The translations under genes were made by a program, and so were the position numbers. The notes under the pieces were generated by a model that had not been told where the DNA came from, made no database searches, and worked only from the letters and a program-made list of their open reading frames with translations. A stretch of DNA of 64,000 nt, from positions 1 to 64,000 of the forward strand of contig CAZJFH010000002.1 in NCBI GenBank assembly GCA_964545205.1. Direction: 5' to 3'. Shown one piece after another: positions 35,448 through 45,882 of this stretch (position 1 is its first letter; the number at the start of each line of letters is the position of its first letter). The stretch comes from CAZJFH01 sp964545205. Lineage in GTDB: Bacteria; Pseudomonadota; Alphaproteobacteria; Rhodospirillales; Magnetospirillaceae.

Positions 35448-37139
35448 ATGGGGGACCAGAGGAGAACGGACGAGACCGTGACCACCGCCACCACCACCTC
35501 CCGCCGCCGCACCACCGCGCCCCGCGGCCGCCAGGCCGAGCCCGCCGCCGTCGCCGAGATCGCCGCCTTGCTCGCCGGCCAGGAGCCGCGCCGCGACCTG
35601 CTGATCGAGCATCTGCACCGCATCCAGGACCGCTGGGGCCGGCTGGCGACGCGTCATCTGGCGGCGCTGGCCGAGTGGATGCGGCTGCCGCTGGCCGAGG
35701 TCTACGAGGTCGCCAGCTTCTACGCCCATTTCGAGATCGTCGAGGACGACGCCGCGCCGGCGCCGCCGACCGTGCGCGTCTGCGATTCGCCGGCCTGCCG
35801 CATGGCCGGCGCCGACGAGCTGGCGGCGGCGCTGGACAGGGACGGCGTGCGGGTGCAGCGGGTGCCGTGCATGGGCCGCTGCGATTCGGCGCCGACGGCG
35901 ATGTTCGGCGGCAACGCGCTCGCCCCGGCCACGGTCGCCGGCGTCGAGGCGGCGATCGCCGACGGCCGGTCAAAGGCGGCGATGCCCGAGCACGCCAACC
36001 TGATCACCTACAGCCTGCACGGCGGCTACCAGCTCCTGCGCGCCTGCCTCGACGGTCGCCGCGCGCCCGACCAGGTCATCCGCCTGGTCGAGGACTCGCC
36101 CCTGCGCGGCCTCGGCGGCGCCGGCTTCCCGACCGGGCGCAAGTGGCGGCTGGTGCGCAACCAGCCGGGGCCGCGGCTGATGGCGGTCAACGCCGACGAG
36201 GGCGAGCCCGGCACCTTCAAGGACCGCGCCTATCTCGAGACCGACCCGCACCGCTTCCTCGAAGGCATGCTGATCGCCGCCTGGGCCGCCGACGTCGCCG
36301 AGATCTACATCTACCTGCGCGACGAATACCCGCACATCCGCCTGATGCTGGAGAAGGAGATCGCCGCGGTGGTCAGTTCCGGCCTCGACGGCGGCCGGCC
36401 GATCCATCTGCGGCGCGGCGCCGGCGCCTATATCTGCGGCGAGGAATCGGCGATGATCGAGAGCATCGAGGGCAAGCGCGGCCTGCCGCGCCACCGCCCG
36501 CCCTTCGTCGCCGAGAAGGGCCTGTTCGGCCGCCCGACCCTGGTCAACAACGTCGAGACCCTGTACTGGGTGCGCGACGTCATCGAGCGCGGCCCCGACT
36601 GGCTGGCCGGCTACGGCCGGCGTGGGCGCAGTGGATTGCGCAGCTTCTCGGTCTCGGGCCGGGTGCGCGAGCCCGGCGTCAAGCTGGCGCCGGCCGGCAT
36701 CACGCTGCGCGAGCTGATCGACGAGCATTGCGGCGGCATGCCCGACGGCCATTCGTTGCGCGCCTTCCTGCCCGGCGGCGCCTCGGGCGGCTTCCTGCCG
36801 GCGGCGCTGGCCGACGAGCCGCTGGATTTCGGCACCCTGGAGGCGCACGGCGCCTTCATCGGCTCGGCCGCCGTGCTGGTGCTGTCGGACCACGACGACC
36901 TGCGGGCGGTGGCGCTGAACCTGGCCCGCTTCTTCGCCCACGAGAGCTGCGGCCAGTGCACGCCCTGCCGGGCGGGAACCGCGAAATCGGTCCGGCTGCT
37001 GGAGGACCCGGCGCCCGACGCGGCGGCGCTCGACGACCTCGCCCAGGTGATGCGCGACGCCTCGATCTGCGGCCTCGGCCAGGCGGCACCGAACGTCTGG
37101 CAGACGCTGCTGCGGCACTTTCCGGAGGAGATGGGATGA
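35448..37139 (+). CDS. fdhB: NAD-dependent formate dehydrogenase diaphorase subunit (NuoE-NuoF fusion)
   Basis: The roughly 563-residue protein fuses a NuoE-like thioredoxin domain to a NuoF-like domain. The first has a [2Fe-2S] ligand set VCDSPACRM and VPCMGRCDSAP. In the second are the FMN/NADH loop GLGGAGFPTGRKW, the conserved NADEGEPGTFKDR, GAYICGEESAMIESIEG, and [4Fe-4S] ligands ESCGQCTPCRAGT. It passes electrons from the catalytic subunit to NAD+ in the cytoplasm. ATG 35448 is used; GTG 35478 is possible, as the first 40 residues are low-complexity. The next gene is fdhA, behind a tandem repeat. No fdhD or separate fdsG gene is present. Confidence 0.88.
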   Translation: MGDQRRTDETVTTATTTSRRRTTAPRGRQAEPAAVAEIAALLAGQEPRRDLLIEHLHRIQDRWGRLATRHLAALAEWMRLPLAEVYEVASFYAHFEIVEDDAAPAPPTVRVCDSPACRMAGADELAAALDRDGVRVQRVPCMGRCDSAPTAMFGGNALAPATVAGVEAAIADGRSKAAMPEHANLITYSLHGGYQLLRACLDGRRAPDQVIRLVEDSPLRGLGGAGFPTGRKWRLVRNQPGPRLMAVNADEGEPGTFKDRAYLETDPHRFLEGMLIAAWAADVAEIYIYLRDEYPHIRLMLEKEIAAVVSSGLDGGRPIHLRRGAGAYICGEESAMIESIEGKRGLPRHRPPFVAEKGLFGRPTLVNNVETLYWVRDVIERGPDWLAGYGRRGRSGLRSFSVSGRVREPGVKLAPAGITLRELIDEHCGGMPDGHSLRAFLPGGASGGFLPAALADEPLDFGTLEAHGAFIGSAAVLVLSDHDDLRAVALNLARFFAHESCGQCTPCRAGTAKSVRLLEDPAPDAAALDDLAQVMRDASICGLGQAAPNVWQTLLRHFPEEMG

Positions 37140-37149
37140 GAACGCGCCT

Positions 37150-37380
37150 CGACGCCCCGGGAGCGCGGGCGTCCCGCCCGCCAATCGCCTCAGGTGGTCC
37201 CGTCGTGCGGGCGAGGACGCCCGCGCTCCCAGGCCGCTTGCCGCCGGAGGCCCTGGCATGGTTCACCCCCGACGCCCTGGGAGCGCGGGCGTCCCGCCCG
37301 CCAATCGCCTCAGGCGGTCCCGTCGTGCGGGCGAGGACGCCCGCGCTCCCAGGCCGCTTGCCGCCGGAGGCCCTGGCATG
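37150..37380 (+). repeat. 120-bp-period tandem duplication carrying the fdhA start site
   Basis: Sequence 37150-37260 recurs at 37270-37380 with two mismatches (37158 and 37195). Each copy contains inverted arms (GGGAGCGCGGGCGTCC and GGACGCCCGCGCTCCC) and ends CCGGAGGCCCTGGCATG, so both the ribosome-binding site and ATG of fdhA are present twice. The two ATGs are 120 bases, exactly 40 codons, apart and in frame. Confidence 0.9.
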
Positions 37381-40152
37381 AGCACCGATCCCGTGCCGTT
37401 CACCCTCGACGGCGAGGCGGTGGTCGCCCGGCCCGGCGAGACCATCTGGGACGTCGCGCGCCGGCGCGGCACCACGATTCCGCATCTGTGCCACCGCCCC
37501 GAGCCCGGCTACCGGGCGGACGGCAACTGCCGCGCCTGCGTGGTCGAGATCGAGGGCGAGCGCGTCCTCGCCGCGTCGTGCATCCGCAAGCCGACCAGCG
37601 GCATGGTCGTGCGCACGGCCTCGGCGCGCGCCGAGACGGCGCGCGCCGGCGTCTTCGCGCTGCTGCGCGACGAGGCGCCGGCGGCGGCGCTGTCCTTCGA
37701 CGGGCGTCCTTCGAGACGCGACCCTGCGGGCTCCTCAGGACGAGGTCAGGCTAACAGGCACCCTCATGCCGAGGAGGCCGGCGGCTCGCCGGCCGTCTCG
37801 AAGCATGACAGTCGCGACCTGTCGCACCCGGCGATGGCGGTCGACCTCGACGCCTGCATCCATTGCACCCTGTGCGTCCGCGCCTGCCGCGAGGTCCAGG
37901 TCAACGACGTCATCGGCATGGCGTTCCGCGGCCACCGCGCGCGCGTCGTCTTCGACTTCGCCGACCCGATGGGCGAGAGCACCTGCGTGGCCTGCGGCGA
38001 ATGCGTCCAGGCCTGCCCGACCGGGGCGCTAAAGGAAAAGACCCTCGCCGCCGGCGCCGAACCCGACCGCGCCGTCGACTCGCTGTGCCCCTATTGCGGC
38101 GTCGGCTGCCAGCTCACCTTCCGCATCCAGGACGAGCGCATCGTCGCCGTCGACGGCCGCGACGGCCCCGCCAACCGCAACCGCCTGTGCGTCAAGGGCC
38201 GCTTCGGCTTCGACTACATCCACCATCCGCACCGCCTGACGGTGCCGCTGGTGCGCAAGGACGGCGTGCCCAAGTCCGGCGACGACGTCGTCGATCCCGC
38301 CAATCCGTGGACGCATTTCCGCGAGGCGAGCTGGGACGAGGCGCTGGAGCGCGCGGCGGCAGGATTCCGCCGCATCCGCCATGACCACGGGCCGGCGGCG
38401 CTGGCCGGCTTCGGCTCGGCCAAGGGCTCGAACGAGGAGGCCTATCTGTTCCAGAAGCTGGTGCGCACCGGCTTCGGCACCAACAACGTCGACCACTGCA
38501 CCCGGCTGTGCCACGCCTCGTCGGTGGCGGCCCTGATGGAGACGATCGGCTCGGGCGCGGTCACCGCGCCGGTCTCGGAATGCGCCAACGCCGACGTCAT
38601 CGTGGTGATCGGCGCCAATCCCGCCGTCAATCACCCGGTCGCCGCCACCTTCATCAAGAACGCCGTCAAGCGCGGCGCCAGGCTGGTGGTGATGGACCCG
38701 CGCGGCCAGGCGCTGGAGCGCCACGCCAGCCACATGCTGCGCTTCCGCCCGGGATCGGACGTGGCGCTGCTCAACGCGCTGATGCATGTGATCGTCGCCG
38801 AGGAACTGTACGACCGCGACTACGTCGCCCGCATGACCGAGGGCTTCGAGGAACTGGCGGCGCATGTCGCCGACTACCCGCCGGAGCGCATGGCGCTCCT
38901 GTGCGGCATCGACGCCGCGACGCTGCGCACCGTGGCGCGCCTCTACGCCAAGGCCGAGGCGGCGATCACCTTCTGGGGCATGGGCATCTCGCAGCACACC
39001 CACGGCACCGACAACGCCCGCTGCCTGATCGCGCTGGCGCTGCTGTGCGGGCATGTTGGCAAGCCGGGCGCCGGGCTGCATCCCTTGCGCGGCCAGAACA
39101 ACGTGCAGGGCGCCTCGGACGCCGGGCTGATCCCGATGGTCTATCCCGACTACCGCGCGGTCGAGAAGCCCGAGGTGCGCGGCTTCTACGAGGAGCTGTG
39201 GGACATGAAGCTCGACCCGGCGCGCGGCCTGACGGTGGTGGAGATCGTCGACGCCGCCTGCGACGGCCGCATCAAGGGCATGTACGTGATGGGCGAGAAC
39301 CCGGCGATGTCGGACCCCGACCTCGACCACGCCCGCGCCGGCCTGGCCAATCTCGACCATCTGGTGGTCCAGGACCTGTTCCTGACCGAGACGGCCTTCC
39401 ATGCCGACGTCGTGCTGCCGGCCTCGGCGTTCCCCGAGAAGACCGGCACCTTCACCAACACCGACCGCCGCGTCCAGCTCGGCCGCCAGGCGCTCGACCC
39501 GCCGGGCCAGGCGCGCCAGGACTGGTGGATCGTCCAGGAGCTCGCGCGCCGGCTCGGCCTGGCCTGGGACTACGCCGGCCCGGCCGAGGTCTACGAGGAG
39601 CTGCGCCGCTGCATGCCGCCGCTGGCCGGCATTCCATGGACGCGGCTGGAGGCCGAGGACTCGGTGGTTCATCCCTGCGAGGACGAATCCGCGCCGGGCC
39701 GCGAGGTGCTGTTCGGCGAGGCGTTCCCGACGCCGACCGGGCGCGGCAAGCTGGTGCCGGCGGCGCCGCTGCCGCCCGACGAGCTGCCCGACGACTCCTA
39801 TCCCATGGTGCTGACCACCGGACGCATCCTCGAGCACTGGCACACCGGCTCGATGACCCGGCGCGCCGGCGTGCTCGAGGCGCTGGAGCCCGACCCGGTC
39901 TGCCAGTTGTCGCCGGCGACGCTGGAGCGGCTCGGCGTCGCGCCGGGCGGCCGGGTGACGGTGACGACGCGGCGCGGCGCCATCACGCTGACCGCCCGCG
40001 CCGACCGCGCCGTCGACGACGGCATGGTGTTCATGCCGTTCTGCTACGCGGAGGCCGCCGCCAACCTGCTGACCAACCCCAAGCTCGACCCGTTCGGCAA
40101 GATCCCCGAGTTCAAGTTCTGCGCCGCGCGGGTCGACAGGGCCGCGGAATAA
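37378..40152 (+). CDS. fdhA: Formate dehydrogenase catalytic subunit (Mo/W-bis-MGD)
   Basis: The 924-residue protein has an N-terminal [2Fe-2S] domain (HLCHRPEPGYRADGNCRAC) and ferredoxin-like [4Fe-4S] sites CIHCTLCVRACREVQ and CVACGECVQACPTG. The molybdopterin domain opens with CPYCGVGC. The metal ligand is cysteine, not selenocysteine: DHCTRLCHASSVAAL, with the catalytic His directly after it. Formate is oxidised to CO2 and electrons pass to the diaphorase subunit. ATG 37378 is the second of two duplicated starts; use of ATG 37258 would add a 40-residue repeat-encoded leader. About 35 residues near 109-143 are encoded by a palindromic repeat inserted in frame. Confidence 0.92.
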   Translation: MSTDPVPFTLDGEAVVARPGETIWDVARRRGTTIPHLCHRPEPGYRADGNCRACVVEIEGERVLAASCIRKPTSGMVVRTASARAETARAGVFALLRDEAPAAALSFDGRPSRRDPAGSSGRGQANRHPHAEEAGGSPAVSKHDSRDLSHPAMAVDLDACIHCTLCVRACREVQVNDVIGMAFRGHRARVVFDFADPMGESTCVACGECVQACPTGALKEKTLAAGAEPDRAVDSLCPYCGVGCQLTFRIQDERIVAVDGRDGPANRNRLCVKGRFGFDYIHHPHRLTVPLVRKDGVPKSGDDVVDPANPWTHFREASWDEALERAAAGFRRIRHDHGPAALAGFGSAKGSNEEAYLFQKLVRTGFGTNNVDHCTRLCHASSVAALMETIGSGAVTAPVSECANADVIVVIGANPAVNHPVAATFIKNAVKRGARLVVMDPRGQALERHASHMLRFRPGSDVALLNALMHVIVAEELYDRDYVARMTEGFEELAAHVADYPPERMALLCGIDAATLRTVARLYAKAEAAITFWGMGISQHTHGTDNARCLIALALLCGHVGKPGAGLHPLRGQNNVQGASDAGLIPMVYPDYRAVEKPEVRGFYEELWDMKLDPARGLTVVEIVDAACDGRIKGMYVMGENPAMSDPDLDHARAGLANLDHLVVQDLFLTETAFHADVVLPASAFPEKTGTFTNTDRRVQLGRQALDPPGQARQDWWIVQELARRLGLAWDYAGPAEVYEELRRCMPPLAGIPWTRLEAEDSVVHPCEDESAPGREVLFGEAFPTPTGRGKLVPAAPLPPDELPDDSYPMVLTTGRILEHWHTGSMTRRAGVLEALEPDPVCQLSPATLERLGVAPGGRVTVTTRRGAITLTARADRAVDDGMVFMPFCYAEAAANLLTNPKLDPFGKIPEFKFCAARVDRAAE
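37704..37810. repeat. Palindromic repeat inserted in frame inside fdhA
   Basis: Arms CTTCGAGACG (37709-37718) and CGTCTCGAAG (37794-37803) enclose GC-rich sequence with CTCCTCAGGACGAGG and CCTCATGCCGAGGAGG. The encoded stretch (DGRPSRRDPAGSSGRGQANR and following) is rich in R, G and P and falls between the [2Fe-2S] and ferredoxin-like domains. It looks like a dispersed intergenic repeat rather than family sequence. Confidence 0.7.
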
Positions 40153-40163
40153 AGGAAATCCCC

Positions 40164-40541
40164 ATGCGTTTCGCCGTCAGCCACGCCAGGTCGAGCCCGT
40201 TCCGCCATGACGGGCTGCGGCCGTTCTTCGAATACCGGGACCTCGGCGTCAAGGACGCCACGGAAGGCAAGGTCGACGCCCACGTCATCCGCGCCCGCGC
40301 CGGCACCGAGGCGCAGCCGGTCTGGCACGCCCACGACCTGGAATTCCAGATGGTCTACGTGCTCAAGGGCTGGGTGCGCTTCGAATACGAGGGCCAGGGC
40401 GAGGTGCTGCTGGAGGCCGGCGACTGCGTCCACCAGCCGCCCGGCATCCGCCATCGCGAGCTGGCCCATTCCGACGACATCGAGATGCTGGAGATCACCG
40501 CCCCGGCCGAATTCGCCACCCGCCTGACCGATGGGGCGTGA
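40164..40541 (+). CDS. Small cupin-domain protein
   Basis: The 125-residue protein is a single cupin barrel with metal-ligand positions WHAHDLEFQMVYVLKG (His-x-His, Glu) and GDCVHQPPGIRHRE (His). It could be a small metal enzyme or a ligand-sensing protein; the substrate is unknown. It follows fdhA by 11 bases with AAAGGAAA as the ribosome-binding site, so it is the third gene of the formate dehydrogenase operon. The GC-rich GGGCGGGCCG followed by T5 at 40558-40572 may end the transcript. Confidence 0.82.
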   Translation: MRFAVSHARSSPFRHDGLRPFFEYRDLGVKDATEGKVDAHVIRARAGTEAQPVWHAHDLEFQMVYVLKGWVRFEYEGQGEVLLEAGDCVHQPPGIRHRELAHSDDIEMLEITAPAEFATRLTDGA

Positions 40542-40599
40542 TCGGCGCCACCCCTTTGGGCGGGCCGTTTTTCGACAACAGGGTAGATGCGGTATGACC

Positions 40600-40724
40600 A
40601 CAGGAATGCTAGGTCTTATCCCGCCTACCCGCGGTTTTAGAAGTGTTCTGCGAACCGCGAGAAGGCGTTGTCTTCCCGAGTCAAACCTTTCAGCCCGCCA
40701 GGCCCTCCCGGCGGGCTTTTTTTT
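40600..40724 (+). ncRNA. Candidate small RNA ending in an intrinsic terminator
   Basis: No ORF accounts for this stretch. It contains a strong nested hairpin (CGCGGTT at 40630-40636 paired with AACCGCG at 40653-40659, with AGAA/TTCT inside) and ends at a terminator at 40692-40724. A weak promoter, TCGACA (40572-40577) and TATGAC (40593-40598) with 15-base spacing, lies just upstream. The predicted RNA is about 120 nt. No Rfam family was recognised. Confidence 0.4.
40692..40724 (+). terminator. Rho-independent terminator
   Basis: AGCCCGCC (40692-40699) pairs with GGCGGGCT (40710-40717) across a ten-base loop and is followed by a run of T residues to 40724. It closes the candidate sRNA or a late transcript of the formate dehydrogenase operon. 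Confidence 0.85.
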
Positions 40725-40761
40725 GGTTCATCGCCGATTTGCGGGGAGCGCCCCCTTTTCT

Positions 40762-40894
40762 CCCTCTCCCGCCTGCGGGAGAGGGCCGGGGTGAGGGTGT
40801 CTTACGGCCGAAGGCCGGATGTGAGCCACGCGCCGCTCCCCTCACCCTCCCAGCCTTCGGCTGGGCCCCTCCCTCTCCCGCAGGCGGGAGAGGG
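40762..40894. repeat. Pair of CCCTCTCCCGC palindromes
   Basis: CCCTCTCCCGCC plus its reverse complement occurs at 40762-40785 and a close copy at 40871-40894, facing each other. They are joined by CTCACCCTCCCAGCCTTCGG-type sequence that also occurs near 48710. The segment before it (TTTGGTTCATCGCCGATTTG) resembles the arms at 2053-2074. Confidence 0.75.
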
Positions 40895-41012
40895 TCAGTT
40901 ACGCCTCCCCGGATCGCCCCCCCGCGGTGACGGGTCCCGGCGACGAATCTTCTTTCGTCGCTGTCCGCCTCGCGGCCTTTCCTCGCCGCAACGAATCGCC
41001 TAGCTTGAGCCC

Positions 41013-41531
41013 ATGAGCGAAACCCCGCCCCCGATCGCGGCGATGGTCGCCGGCGACGGCGATCTGGTCGACGAGATGCTCGACGCCTTCGCCTCGCGCC
41101 TGCTGGCCGAGGGCGTGCGCGTGCGCGGCCTCGTGCAGCGCTACCACGGCGAGGGCTGCGCCTGCGCGATGGAACTGGTCGATCTCGGCTCGGGCGAGAG
41201 CTGGCGCATTTCGCAGGACCTCGGCGCCGGCTCGACCTCGTGCCGGGTCGACCCGTCCGGCGTCGCGGCGGCCAGCGTCGTGCTGCGCCGGGCGCTGGAC
41301 GAGCGGCCGGAGCTGGTGGTGGTCAACCGTTTCGGCGGCCTCGAGAAGAACGGCCAGGGCCTGGCCGACGAGATGCTGGCGGTGATGGCCGAAGGCATTC
41401 CGTTCCTCACCGTCGTCGGGCGCAAGAACCTGGATGCCTGGCACGCCTTCTGCGGCGGCGCCTCCGAGATCCTGCCGGCCGATGCGACGGCGCTGCAAGG
41501 CTGGTTTGCGCGCGTGAGGGCATCACATTAG
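41013..41531 (+). CDS. DUF2478 protein
   Basis: The 172-residue protein matches DUF2478, a family related to NTPases and often found with molybdenum-transport or nitrogen-fixation genes. The visible pattern is an N-terminal VDEMLDAFASRLLAEGVRVRG, an acidic middle, VVVNRFGGLEKNGQGLADEM and TVVGRKNLDAWHAFCGG. The Walker A normally expected near the N-terminus is poor (VAGDGDLVDE), so ATP hydrolysis is uncertain. Its position near fdhA fits a molybdenum or tungsten link, which is inference. Confidence 0.75.
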   Translation: MSETPPPIAAMVAGDGDLVDEMLDAFASRLLAEGVRVRGLVQRYHGEGCACAMELVDLGSGESWRISQDLGAGSTSCRVDPSGVAAASVVLRRALDERPELVVVNRFGGLEKNGQGLADEMLAVMAEGIPFLTVVGRKNLDAWHAFCGGASEILPADATALQGWFARVRASH

Positions 41532-41578
41532 CCTTTCGTCATGTTAGCATCCCCCGATCGACCAAGGGGGATCGACTC

Positions 41579-41746
41579 ATGTCTCAAGGCGCCCTTGCAC
41601 TGCTGCTGACCTTCGCCGTGTTCATGGTCCTCGGGCTGATAGCCGGAACGCTCTGGATGTCCGGGGTGCAGATGCTGTTCTACTTCGGCATCGCCGCGGC
41701 TTTTGCCGGAGTCGCCACCCTGGCCTATCTCGTCCGGCCGCATTGA
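41579..41746 (+). CDS. Small two-span membrane protein, 55 aa
   Basis: The product has two hydrophobic spans (ALALLLTFAVFMVLGLIAG and MLFYFGIAAAFAGVATLAYL) and almost no soluble part. GGGGGA lies seven bases before the ATG. The family is not recognised. It stands between DUF2478 and a cell-wall hydrolase gene with no evident operon partner. The 228 bases after it hold no recognised feature. Confidence 0.6.
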   Translation: MSQGALALLLTFAVFMVLGLIAGTLWMSGVQMLFYFGIAAAFAGVATLAYLVRPH

Positions 41747-41974
41747 GGCGCCGGCCACGCCCTCGGCACTGGTCGCGGCCGGTCGCGGATCAGGGCCGCC
41801 AAACCGGCAGGAATACGACCATTTCCGACGGTCCTCGGCCGCCGCGCAGGGGTGGCTGATGCCCACCCGCCGACTCGGCCTATTGCAATTCCGTAAAATT
41901 GTCTGCTACCAACGTGCCAACGGAACACCCGGTTGGGGAAACCGGCAGGTCAAAATTCGATAGGCGAAGAACCG

Positions 41975-42598
41975 ATGCGAGCCCTGCTCACCGTCCTCAC
42001 CGTCGCGGTCCTGCTTCGTGCGACGCCTGCGGCTGCCGCCGACATTCCGGCGGATTTGGACATCGAATTCGACAACCTCGTGGTGTCGAAGGCGGAACTG
42101 GTCTGCCTGGCGCTCAACGATTATTGGGAAAGCCGCGGCGAGCCGCTGGAGGGCCGAATCGCCGTCGCGCAGGTCGTGCTGAACCGGGCGATGGACCGCA
42201 AGTACCCGACCAATCTCTGCGACGTCGTCAAGCAGAACGTCTATGGCGGGCTGCACAAATGCCAGTTCTCCTGGCATTGCGACGGCCGCTCCGACCATCC
42301 GCACGAGGAGCAGGCGTGGCGGGAATCGCTGCTGCTGGCCACCGCCGTGCTCAGCCGCCACTCGGCGATCGTCGATCCGACCGGCGGCGCCAAGTGGTAC
42401 CACGCCGCCAGCGTCAAGCCGGCCTGGAGCCGCCACCTGCGCAAGGTCCGCCGCATCAACGGCCACGTCTTCTACCGCGAGCCCGACCGCGACGACCCCG
42501 ACTGGCAGCCCTACAACTTCGCCGACTGGGTCAAGGACCGGACCCGCTACACCCAGATCGCCCAGGCGCAGCTTCCGTTCGGCTTCGACACCGAATAG
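41975..42598 (+). CDS. SleB-type cell-wall hydrolase
   Basis: The 207-residue exported protein has a signal peptide (LLTVLTVAVLLRATPAAA) and a SleB/Hydrolase_2 domain. The proposed catalytic Glu is in DYWESRGEPLEGRIAVAQVV, followed by NRAMDRKYPTNLCDVV and KCQFSWHCDG. Such enzymes cleave peptidoglycan glycan strands as lytic transglycosylases. It acts in the periplasm. ATG 41975 gives the cleanest signal peptide. A terminator follows at 42607-42633. Confidence 0.85.
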   Translation: MRALLTVLTVAVLLRATPAAAADIPADLDIEFDNLVVSKAELVCLALNDYWESRGEPLEGRIAVAQVVLNRAMDRKYPTNLCDVVKQNVYGGLHKCQFSWHCDGRSDHPHEEQAWRESLLLATAVLSRHSAIVDPTGGAKWYHAASVKPAWSRHLRKVRRINGHVFYREPDRDDPDWQPYNFADWVKDRTRYTQIAQAQLPFGFDTE

Positions 42599-42606
42599 CG
42601 GTCGCG

Positions 42607-42633
42607 AAGGGGGCTCGGCCCCCTTGCCTTTTT
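42607..42633 (+). terminator. Rho-independent terminator after the cell-wall hydrolase gene
   Basis: AAGGGGG (42607-42613) pairs with CCCCCTT (42619-42625), followed by GCCTTTTT. It lies nine bases after the stop codon. Confidence 0.8.
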
Positions 42634-42694
42634 CCATCTGGCGGCCCGCCCGCGACTGCTCCACAATCGCGCCTCCCGAACCATTTCCGGAGGC

Positions 42695-43126
42695 ATGATG
42701 TATCGTTTCGCGTTGGCCGCCGCGGCGGCCATGGCCGCCTGCGTCGTCGGTCCGGCGACCGCCCAGTCGCCCAACATGACGCCCGGCCTGTGGGAGGTCT
42801 CGACGGCGATGCAAGGCGCGGACCTGCCGCCGGGCATGGGCGCGATGACCATGCGCCAGTGCATCACCGCCGACCAGATCGCGGCCGAGGACGCGGCCGC
42901 CCCGGAAGGGCCGGAGATGGGCATGGCCGAGGATTGCGAGATCGTCGAGCAGAGCCGTGAAGGCTCGCGCTTCACGACGAAGATGACCTGCGAGGACGGC
43001 GCCGTCCTCATTACCGCGCGCGGCGAATACCGGGGCGATTCCTACGAGGTCGCGACGGTGATGGAGTCCGAGGGCGAAAAGATGGTGACCAAGGTCACCG
43101 GCAAGCGCGTCGGCGACTGCCCCTGA
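42695..43126 (+). CDS. DUF3617 exported protein
   Basis: The 143-residue protein has a signal peptide (FALAAAAAMAACVVGPATA) and the DUF3617 pattern: MTPGLWEVSTAMQ near the mature N-terminus, MRQCITADQ, and the second-half block CEDGAVLITARGEYRGDSYE ending GKRVGDCP. Three or four conserved cysteines suggest a disulfide-stabilised periplasmic domain. The function is unknown. The start has two adjacent ATGs. A terminator follows its stop. Confidence 0.82.
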   Translation: MMYRFALAAAAAMAACVVGPATAQSPNMTPGLWEVSTAMQGADLPPGMGAMTMRQCITADQIAAEDAAAPEGPEMGMAEDCEIVEQSREGSRFTTKMTCEDGAVLITARGEYRGDSYEVATVMESEGEKMVTKVTGKRVGDCP

Positions 43127-43131
43127 ATCAG

Positions 43132-43155
43132 AAACGGCCCCGGAGGGCCGTTTTT
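43132..43155 (+). terminator. Rho-independent terminator after the DUF3617 gene
   Basis: AAACGGCCC and GGGCCGTTT form the stem around a short CGGA loop, ending in T5 at 43151-43155. It begins five bases after the stop codon. Confidence 0.85.
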
Positions 43156-43335
43156 ACTGCTCGTGCGTGCAACACGAAGAGAGAGAAGTGCCGCCGTTCA
43201 GCTTCTCCAGGGGAGACTGGAAGCTCCGCCGGCGGCCGCGGGTGGCGCGGGGTGTGCGGGAACCCGCGCCACGCCTTCACGATGGCGCGATCGACGCCGC
43301 CCGGCTGTGACGGCCGTCACAGCCGGCGAAAAAAG

Positions 43336-45630
<2,295 letters not shown>

Positions 45631-45882
45631 AGGCCCCTCCATGCTCGTCGGGGGTCTATCGCACGCCCCCGCCGGAGGTTCAAGACCCTACGCCGCCGGG
45701 CGGGTAAGAATATTACCGAAGATCAGGGCCGCGAACCGGAGGCGAGGCCGCATTGGCAGGCGCCGCCTCGATCCACCGCGCCGCATTCGCGAGAGACGCC
45801 GGCCAGGCGCTCAATCGTCGCGTGCCAGGCCCGGCCGCCGCCAGGGTTGCGCCGCCGGCCGGCGGCCGGCACACTGTCTCGC

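Noticed and set aside
37150..37380. Possible CRISPR-like repeat
   Set aside because: There are only two copies, with no spacers of constant length; it is a plain tandem duplication with internal palindromes.
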